64,000 bases of DNA, taken from assembly GCA_038253945.1 (NCBI GenBank), contig JBBSGR010000001.1, positions 1 to 64,000 of the forward strand, read 5' to 3'. Below the pieces are notes generated by a model. The model searched no databases. It had not been told where the DNA came from and saw only the letters and a list, made by a program, of their open reading frames with translations. Made by a program: the position numbers and the translations under genes. Source of the DNA: JBBRYW01 sp038253945. Lineage in GTDB: Bacteria; Actinomycetota; Thermoleophilia; Gaiellales; Gaiellaceae. This document shows, in pieces, positions 58,445-64,000 of the stretch (position 1 is the stretch's first letter; every line of letters starts with the position of its first letter).

Positions 58445-60121
58445 GTGAGCGACTACGTCTTCACCATGTTTCGTGCCGACAAGTTCTACGGCCCCGACCG
58501 GCAGGTGCTCTCGAGCATCTCGCTCTCCTTCCTGCCCGGGGCGAAGATCGGCGTGCTCGGGCCGAACGGCGCGGGCAAATCGACGCTGCTCCGGATCATG
58601 GCCGGCCTCGAGGAGACCTCGAGCGGCGCCGCTGAGCTTGCGCCGGGAGCCTCGGTCGGACTGCTGCCTCAGGAGCCCGGGCTCGATCCCGCCAAGGATG
58701 TTCGCGCCAACGTCGAGGACGGCGTCCGGCCGCTGCGCGATCTCCTCGACCGGTTCAACGATCTTTCACTTCGCTTCGCCGAGCCGATGTCCGACGACGA
58801 GCTGACGGCGCTCCTCGACGAGCAGGGCAAAGTGCAGGACCAGATCGAGCGGGCGGGCGCGTGGACGCTGGACGCGGCGCTCGACCGGGCGATGGACGCG
58901 CTTCGCGTCCCGGACGGCGACCGCGACGTGACGACGCTCTCGGGCGGAGAGCGCCGGCGGGTGGCCCTCTGCCGTCTGCTCCTCTCAGCGCCCGACCTCC
59001 TGCTCCTCGATGAGCCGACGAACCATCTGGACGCCGAGTCGGTTGCATGGCTGGAGCGCTTCCTCGCCGAGTACAGGGGCACCGTGGTCGCGGTGACACA
59101 CGACCGCTACTTCCTCGACAACGTCGCCGGCTGGATCCTCGAGCTCGACCGCGGCCGGGGCATCCCGTTCAGGGGCAATTACTCGTCGTGGCTCGAGCAG
59201 AAGCAGGCGCGGCTCGCGGTCGAGGAGAAACAGGCCTCTGCTCGCCAGCGGACGCTCGCCCGCGAGCTCGAGTGGGTGCGTATGAGCCCCAAGGCGCGGC
59301 ACGACAAGTCGAAGGCGCGGCTCGCCGCGTACGAGCGCCTGTTCGCCGAGGAGCAGAACGTGCGGCTCGACCGCGTGCAGATCCACATCCCCTCAGGGCC
59401 GCGGCTCGGGGACGTCGTCGTCGACGCGGACGGCGTCGCGAAGGGATTCGGCGACCGGTTGCTGTTCGAGGAGCTGACCTTCTCGCTTCCTCCGGGCGGC
59501 ATCGTCGGAGTGATCGGCCCGAACGGCGCGGGCAAGACGACGCTGTTCCGGCTGATCGCCGGCGAGGAGCTGCCCGATGCCGGAAGCCTCCGCGTCGGCG
59601 ATACGGTCGAGCTCGCCTACGTCGACCAGGCACGTGCGGGCCTCGACCCCGAGGTCACGGTCTGGAAGGAGATCTCAGGCGGCCACGACACGATCGAGCT
59701 GGGCCGGCGTGAGGTGAGCTCGCGGCAGTACACCTCGTGGTTCAACTTCAAAGGGCCCGATCAGCAGAAACGGGTCGGCGAGCTGTCCGGAGGCGAGCGG
59801 AATCGCGTGCACCTGGCGAAGCTCCTCCGTGCGGGCGGGAACGTGCTGCTCCTGGACGAGCCGACGAACGACCTGGACGTCGACACGCTGCGTGCCCTCG
59901 AGGACGCTCTGACCGACTTCGCCGGCTGTGCAGTCGTCATCTCGCACGACCGCTGGTTCCTCGACCGGATCGCGACTCACATCCTTGCGTTCGAGGGCGG
60001 CTCGCGGGCGACCTGGTTCGAGGGCAGCTACGCCGAGTACGCAGCCTGGGCGCGCGAGACGAGGGGCGCCGACGCGCTCGAGCCGCACCGGATCACGTAC
60101 AAGCGCCTCGCCCGCGCGTAG
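58445..60121 (+). CDS. ettA: Energy-dependent translational throttle protein EttA
   Basis: 558 residues. ABC-F protein with the EttA N-terminus (SDYVFTMFRADKFYG), Walker A GPNGAGKST near 41 and GPNGAGKTT near 357, signatures LSGGERRRVALCRLL and LSGGERNRVHLAKLL, Walker B LLLLDEPTNHLD and LLLDEPTNDLD. The linker and arm between the domains (MSPKARHDKSKARLAAYE) match EttA, which gates the first elongation cycle according to ATP/ADP. GTG 58445 is preferred to ATG 58433 on promoter spacing and family alignment. Confidence 0.94.
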   Translation: MSDYVFTMFRADKFYGPDRQVLSSISLSFLPGAKIGVLGPNGAGKSTLLRIMAGLEETSSGAAELAPGASVGLLPQEPGLDPAKDVRANVEDGVRPLRDLLDRFNDLSLRFAEPMSDDELTALLDEQGKVQDQIERAGAWTLDAALDRAMDALRVPDGDRDVTTLSGGERRRVALCRLLLSAPDLLLLDEPTNHLDAESVAWLERFLAEYRGTVVAVTHDRYFLDNVAGWILELDRGRGIPFRGNYSSWLEQKQARLAVEEKQASARQRTLARELEWVRMSPKARHDKSKARLAAYERLFAEEQNVRLDRVQIHIPSGPRLGDVVVDADGVAKGFGDRLLFEELTFSLPPGGIVGVIGPNGAGKTTLFRLIAGEELPDAGSLRVGDTVELAYVDQARAGLDPEVTVWKEISGGHDTIELGRREVSSRQYTSWFNFKGPDQQKRVGELSGGERNRVHLAKLLRAGGNVLLLDEPTNDLDVDTLRALEDALTDFAGCAVVISHDRWFLDRIATHILAFEGGSRATWFEGSYAEYAAWARETRGADALEPHRITYKRLARA

Positions 60122-60489
60122 AGCTCGTCGGCACCTTCAAGCGCGACAGCAGGTGGGTCGCCTTGATGCTCGTACGTGAGAAGCCCAGCGTGGACTGCTT
60201 CGAGCCCACGCTCCCGCATCTTCGCGACCATTGGTTCGGAAACGTCGACGGCAGCGACTCGCCGGACGTGTGGCCCGATCGCCTCGGCGAATGTTCCGGT
60301 GCCCGCGCCGAGATCTACCACGGTGCTCGACGTCCCGATCCCGAGCGCTTGGAGCGTCGCGACGTCATCACTCCAGTCGGTCGGCGACTTCTGGTCGTAG
60401 CCCGCTACGTACGCGGGGTCGAGGTGCTCCCTGCCGGCGTGCGAAGGTTCGTCGAGCTGCCAGGCTGCGTCCGGTTTCGCACCCGGCAT
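60028..60489 (-). pseudogene. SAM-dependent methyltransferase, 3' end lost
   Basis: From ATG 60489 the frame encodes a recognisable class I methyltransferase start: DPAYVAGYDQKSPTDW, the SAM-binding VVDLGAGTGTFAEAIG near residue 60 and AAVDVSEPMVAKMRERG. Homology ends at about LLTYEHQGDPP (near 60137), where family members would continue with the catalytic half. Beyond that the frame only reads antisense through the ettA 3' end. It is a 5' remnant cut off near the ettA stop codon. Confidence 0.65.
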
Positions 60490-60681
60490 CGAAAGATCAT
60501 CGCACGGGGACATCGCCCCGCGGCTCGGGTCGCGTCAGCGACAGCCCACTCGCTCGGCCGGCCGGTGAGCCGGCGCGAGCCGGCCTCGGCTGCCACGCCG
60601 GCTCGTACTCGCCCACCCGGGGAGGGCGTCCTCGTGAGATTCCGCTCTCCGGTCCCGTCCGCGTTCTTCACCCGAGGCTCA

Positions 60682-61854
60682 TTAACTCTGCGGGATGCGC
60701 GCCTCGAGCGCAGCCGCCACCGCCTCGCGCACCGGCTCGAGCTCGATCCGGTCGAGCACGTCGCTGAAGAAGCCGCGCACGATCAGCCGCTCGGCCTCCG
60801 TGCGGGAGAGACCGCGGGACATGAGGTAGAAGAGCTGCTCGCGGTCGACCTGGCCAACCGTCGCCCCGTGCGTGCAGCGGACGTCGTTTGCCAGGATCTC
60901 GAGGCCTGGGATCGGGACCGCGTGCGTCTGGGGCGAGAGCATCAGGTTCCGGTTCTCCTGGTAGGCGTTCGTCCGCTGCGCCTCCTTCTCGACCCGGATC
61001 ATTCCCCGCCAGACGGTCGTCGCCCGGTCTCGCAGCGCCCCCTTGAAGGCGAAGTCCGACGTGGTGTTCGGCGCCATGTGCTCCTGGAACGTGTCGTAGT
61101 CGAGGTGCTGGCGCCCGTCGGCGAAGTAGGCGCCCGTGACGCGCGAGGTCGCGCCGGGCCCTGCCAGGTCGTTCTCGATCCAGACCTTGCCGCGCTTCGA
61201 GCCGAACCCGCCGGCGACCCAGTCGAGCTCGGCGTCGCGCTCCACGCGCGCGCGGTGCGACGCGAAGTGCCACGTCTCACGGGAGAGGTTCTGCACCGAC
61301 ACGTACTCGAGCTTCGCCGCCTGACGAACGAACAGCTCGACGACCGCGTTCGTGTAGGCGGGCAGATCCGGCCTCGCGGAGTCGTACTCCTCGATCAGAG
61401 TGAAGCGGCTTTCCGGCTCTGCGACGACAAGCATGCGGAAGAAGAGCGCGGCGTTCTCGGTGGTACTCGTGATCCGGACGAAGAACGGCCGCTCCAGCTC
61501 TACGCCGGCCGGCACGTGCACGAGCAGGCCGTGCTCCCAGCCGGCGGCGTTGTGCGCCGCGAATTTCTCGTCCGTCCCGACGAGGGTGCCCAGCAGCTCG
61601 TGGTCGGCGGCGAGCAGCTCGAAGGTGACACCCTCCGGGGCGCGCTCGATCTCGATGCCGGCCTCGGTCACGACGGCGACGCCGGCCGCGTCGATCTCGA
61701 GCATCGGCCCGGGGACAGTCCCCGGGACATGGCCGTTCTGGACGAAGCTGTCCGGGTCGAAGCCCTTGAGGTCGGTGAATCGCCAGTGCTCGTCGCGCGT
61801 GGTCGGCAGCGGGAGCGCGCGGTAGCGCTCGAGGAGCTGATCGCGACTCGTCAC
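60682..61854 (-). CDS. sufD: Fe-S cluster scaffold subunit SufD
   Basis: 390 residues. Beta-helix protein forming SufBC2D. Family segments: DEHWRFTDLKGFDPDSF near residue 20, GWEHGLLVHVPAGVELERPF near 105, HMAPNTTSDFAFKGALRD near 262 and the C-terminal THGATVGQVDREQLFYLMSRG near 331. GTG 61854 is 11 bases after the stop of the VOC gene. Last gene of the SufC-SufB-VOC-SufD unit. Confidence 0.93.
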   Translation of the reverse strand: MTSRDQLLERYRALPLPTTRDEHWRFTDLKGFDPDSFVQNGHVPGTVPGPMLEIDAAGVAVVTEAGIEIERAPEGVTFELLAADHELLGTLVGTDEKFAAHNAAGWEHGLLVHVPAGVELERPFFVRITSTTENAALFFRMLVVAEPESRFTLIEEYDSARPDLPAYTNAVVELFVRQAAKLEYVSVQNLSRETWHFASHRARVERDAELDWVAGGFGSKRGKVWIENDLAGPGATSRVTGAYFADGRQHLDYDTFQEHMAPNTTSDFAFKGALRDRATTVWRGMIRVEKEAQRTNAYQENRNLMLSPQTHAVPIPGLEILANDVRCTHGATVGQVDREQLFYLMSRGLSRTEAERLIVRGFFSDVLDRIELEPVREAVAAALEARIPQS

Positions 61855-61865
61855 GTTCGCGCCGC

Positions 61866-62258
61866 TTACGGCTGGGTGCCGTCGCCGTGGGCGGCGTAGC
61901 GGCGGTGGAGCATCAGGCCGTTTCCGTCGGGGTCGCTGAAGAGCGCCATGTGACACACGCCGGTGTCGTGGGTCTCGCCCATGAACTCGACACCCTTCTG
62001 CTCGAGCTCGGCCCGCGCCTCGGCGACGTCGGCCACGCGCAGCGCGATCCCCGCCTTGTTCGGCGTGAACGGGAAGCCGATCGCCTCGGGCGACCAGATC
62101 CCGAGCGTCACCTGCCCTGCCCTGTACTCGGCCCCGATGGAAGTGTCCGTTTCGTGTGGGAGCGCCAGCGTCTCGCCGTAGAATTTCTTCGACCGTGCGA
62201 TATCCTGCGTCGGCACGGAGACGAAGTCGACGCGCTCGACCGCCAGGGCGCTAGCCAA
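61866..62258 (-). CDS. VOC-family (glyoxalase/bleomycin-resistance-like) protein inside the suf operon
   Basis: 130 residues: two beta-alpha-beta-beta-beta modules. RVDFVSVPTQDIARSKKFYGE at the N-terminus, then LRVADVAEARAELEQKGVEF and a C-terminal MALFSDPDGNGLMLHRRY with the usual Asp-Pro-Asp-Gly-Asn turn. Metal ligands are plausible but incomplete by eye. ATG 62258 overlaps the sufB stop by eight bases, so it is translated with SufB. Substrate unknown. Confidence 0.87.
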   Translation of the reverse strand: MASALAVERVDFVSVPTQDIARSKKFYGETLALPHETDTSIGAEYRAGQVTLGIWSPEAIGFPFTPNKAGIALRVADVAEARAELEQKGVEFMGETHDTGVCHMALFSDPDGNGLMLHRRYAAHGDGTQP

Positions 62259-63675
62259 CCGATCCCTCCATCTGCAGCTGGATCAGCCGGTTCATCTCGA
62301 CGGCGTACTCGAGCGGCAGCTCCTTGGTGATCGGCTCGACGAAGCCGGACACGATCATGGCGCTCGCCTCCGACTCGGAGAGCCCGCGGCTCATCAAGTA
62401 GAAGAGCTGCTCCTCACCGATCTTCGAGACGGTCGCCTCGTGGCCGATGTCGACGTTGTTCTCGTCGATCTTCATGTACGGATACGTGTCGGAGCGCGAC
62501 TGCTCGTCGAGGATCAGCGCATCGCAGACGACCTTCGACCTGGCGCCCTCGGCACCCTTGGCCACCTCGAGCAGCCCTCGATACCCGGCTCGGCCGCCGT
62601 TCTTCGAGATCGACTTGGACGTAATCACAGACGTGGTATTCGGCGCGACGTGAACGGCCTTGCCGCCCGCATCCTGGTGCTGACCGCTGCCTGCAAATGC
62701 GATCGACAATACCTCTCCGTGAGCACCTTCTCCCATAAGCCAGATTGCAGGATACTTCATCGTGAGCTTTGAGCCGAGGTTACCGTCTACCCATTCCATA
62801 GTCGCGTTCTCATAAGCTACCGCTCTTTTCGTCACGAGATTGTAGACGTTATTCGACCAGTTTTGAATGGTCGTATAGCGGCATCTGGCGCCTGGCTTTA
62901 CAATGATCTCCACAACCGCCGAATGCAGGGAATCCGAGGAGTAAATTGGGGCGGTGCACCCCTCTACGTAATGCACGTAGGCGCCCTCGTCGACGATGAT
63001 CAACGTGCGCTCGAACTGACCCATGTTCTCCGCGTTGATGCGGAAATAGGCCTGGAGCGGCATCTCGATCTTGACCCCCGGCGGGACGTAGATGAACGAG
63101 CCCCCGGACCAGACGGCCGAGTTGAGGGCGGCGAACTTGTTGTCGTTCTGCGGGATGATCGTGCCGAAGTACTGGCGAACGAGGTCCTCGTGCTCGCGCA
63201 GGCCGGAGTCCATGTCGAGGAAGAGCACTCCCTGCTTCTCGAGGTCCTCCTGCAGCTTGTGGTAGACGACCTCGGACTCGTACTGGGCGCCGACGCCGGC
63301 CAGGTACTTCTTCTCGGCCTCGGGGATGCCGAGCTTGTCCCACGTGTCCTTGATGTCCGCGGGCAGGTCCTCCCAGGAGTTGGCCTGCTTCTCGGTCGGC
63401 CTGATGTAGTAGAAGATCGAGTCGAAGTCGATCCCGGAGAGGTCGCCGCCCCAGCTCGGCATCGGCCGGGCGCGGAAGTAGTCGTACGAGGAGAGGCGGA
63501 ACTTCCGCATCCATTCCGGCTCGTTCTTGTGCTCCGAGATCGCGGCGACGATCTCCCTCGTCAGGCCGCGCTGCGACTTGAAGAAGTAGTCCTCCGCCGC
63601 ATCCGGCGTGTGAAAGCCGTACTTGTAGTCGCTGCCGATCTCGGCGACGACCTGGGTCTCAGTTTGTGCTGCCAC
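62251..63675 (-). CDS. sufB: Fe-S cluster assembly protein SufB
   Basis: 474 residues, normal SufB length. It builds the nascent cluster in SufBC2D. Family segments: TREIVAAISEHKNEPEWM near residue 40, PPGVKIEMPLQAYFRIN near 198, YVEGCTAPIYSSDSLHSAVVEI near 237 (with the cluster-linked cysteine) and HEATVSKIGEEQLFYLMSRG near 418. GTG 63675 overlaps the sufC stop (TAGTG). Codons between about 62580 and 62985 are clearly AT-richer than in the rest of the gene; see findings. Confidence 0.95.
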   Translation of the reverse strand: MAAQTETQVVAEIGSDYKYGFHTPDAAEDYFFKSQRGLTREIVAAISEHKNEPEWMRKFRLSSYDYFRARPMPSWGGDLSGIDFDSIFYYIRPTEKQANSWEDLPADIKDTWDKLGIPEAEKKYLAGVGAQYESEVVYHKLQEDLEKQGVLFLDMDSGLREHEDLVRQYFGTIIPQNDNKFAALNSAVWSGGSFIYVPPGVKIEMPLQAYFRINAENMGQFERTLIIVDEGAYVHYVEGCTAPIYSSDSLHSAVVEIIVKPGARCRYTTIQNWSNNVYNLVTKRAVAYENATMEWVDGNLGSKLTMKYPAIWLMGEGAHGEVLSIAFAGSGQHQDAGGKAVHVAPNTTSVITSKSISKNGGRAGYRGLLEVAKGAEGARSKVVCDALILDEQSRSDTYPYMKIDENNVDIGHEATVSKIGEEQLFYLMSRGLSESEASAMIVSGFVEPITKELPLEYAVEMNRLIQLQMEGSVG

Positions 63676-64000
63676 TACGACTCGCCTCCTCCTACGGGTA
63701 CAGGCATGAACGCCTCGTAACCCTCGGCCTCGAGCTTGTGCGCGAGCTCCGGGCCGCCTTCCTCCACGATACGTCCACCGACGAAGACGTGCACGAAATC
63801 TGGCTTGATGTAGTTGAGGATGCGCTGGTAGTGCGTGATCACCAGCGCGCCCATCTCGGGTCCCGCGAGCGCCTGGACACCGTTCGCGACGATCTTGAGC
63901 GCGTCGATGTCGAGACCTGAGTCGGTCTCGTCCAGAACCGCGATGCGCGGCTTGAGCATCGCCATCTGCAGGATCTCGACCCGCTTCTTCTCGCCGCCCG
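63675..64000 (-). CDS. sufC: Fe-S assembly ATPase SufC (C-terminal part, runs off right edge)
   Basis: The last 108 codons are visible. The chain enters at the ABC signature GGEKKRVEILQMAM, continues with Walker B PRIAVLDETDSGLDIDAL, and has the H-loop VITHYQRILNYIKPDFVHV. This is SufC, the ATPase of the SufBCD scaffold. The upstream part, including Walker A, lies beyond base 64000. It heads the SufC-SufB-VOC-SufD order on the minus strand. Confidence 0.93.
   Translation of the reverse strand, partial: GGEKKRVEILQMAMLKPRIAVLDETDSGLDIDALKIVANGVQALAGPEMGALVITHYQRILNYIKPDFVHVFVGGRIVEEGGPELAHKLEAEGYEAFMPVPVGGGES

Noticed and set aside
1..64000. tRNA or rRNA genes, CRISPR arrays, insertion sequences, prophage, biosynthetic gene cluster
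   Set aside because: I looked on both strands for tRNA T-loop/anticodon patterns, regularly spaced identical repeats, transposase or integrase motifs and PKS/NRPS signatures and found none. An automated scan (tRNAscan, Rfam, IS search) would be needed to exclude short or degenerate cases.

Overview
This window is one continuous high-GC (G/C-ending codon) bacterial chromosome segment, densely packed with genes. The gene set points to an actinobacterium: OpcA beside zwf, the FhaA/FhaB-PstP-RodA-PbpA-PknB(PASTA) division operon, an ANTAR-type response regulator, a dCTP deaminase and SufBCD/SufSU iron-sulfur genes. The protein flavour suggests a deep-branching class such as Thermoleophilia (Gaiella/Solirubrobacter-like); that placement is inference. 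I saw no rRNA, tRNA, CRISPR array, prophage or insertion sequence.

Layout. 1-2889: a secreted protein running off the left edge, then a creatininase-family hydrolase and an amidase that diverge from overlapping start codons. 2894-11887: a pentose-phosphate cluster. On the minus strand rpiB-tal-[Phd-like antitoxin-VapC toxin]-pgi-gnd-zwf-opcA are mostly joined by overlapping stop/start codons, and tkt diverges from them. 11939-19808: an ABC-F ATPase, a cupin, and a plus-strand amine/amino-acid cluster (M20 peptidase, APC permease, glutamine-synthetase-like ligase, amidohydrolase) in which the last two resemble the two halves of FluG. 19955-28820: a small secreted protein, a ClpS-like adaptor with no ordinary start codon, a GAF histidine kinase/ANTAR regulator pair, glnA behind a terminator hairpin, an MFS transporter, and an ABC-2 exporter with a GNAT protein. 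29017-33328: a second VapBC pair, a sulfurtransferase, and SIMPL, HNH and DUF4446 proteins. 33509-43861: Ser/Thr signalling and cell-wall growth (a kinase with a polytopic tail, FhaA, FhaB, PstP, RodA/FtsW, PbpA, PknB, Ddl). 43851-50727: a kinase with a discoidin-like sensor, GabT, a frameshifted chaB, PdxH, Dcd, an SDR and a lipid- or membrane-anchored propeller-like protein. 50745-64000: an APC permease with a long leader that looks like an attenuator, the Suf iron-sulfur genes in two blocks (Rieske-SufU-SufS; SufD-VOC-SufB-SufC), a CHRD protein, a DipZ-like redox protein, EttA and two gene remnants.

Recurring themes. (1) Many transcription units have a -10 hexamer TANNNT 6-8 nt upstream of ATG/GTG, i.e. 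probable leaderless mRNAs; this fixes several start codons. (2) Partial duplications of a gene end lie at two operon joints (zwf tail before opcA; ddl head before ddl), and short open frames bridge three joints by stop/start overlap or near-overlap. (3) The permease at 50745-52406 is preceded by a 13-residue frame in which 11 residues are Ser, Gly or Thr, inside alternative stems ahead of a terminator-like hairpin. (4) sufB contains a block of distinctly AT-richer codons, suggesting intragenic recombination.

All calls rest on reading the sequence and on remembered family features. No database search was run.
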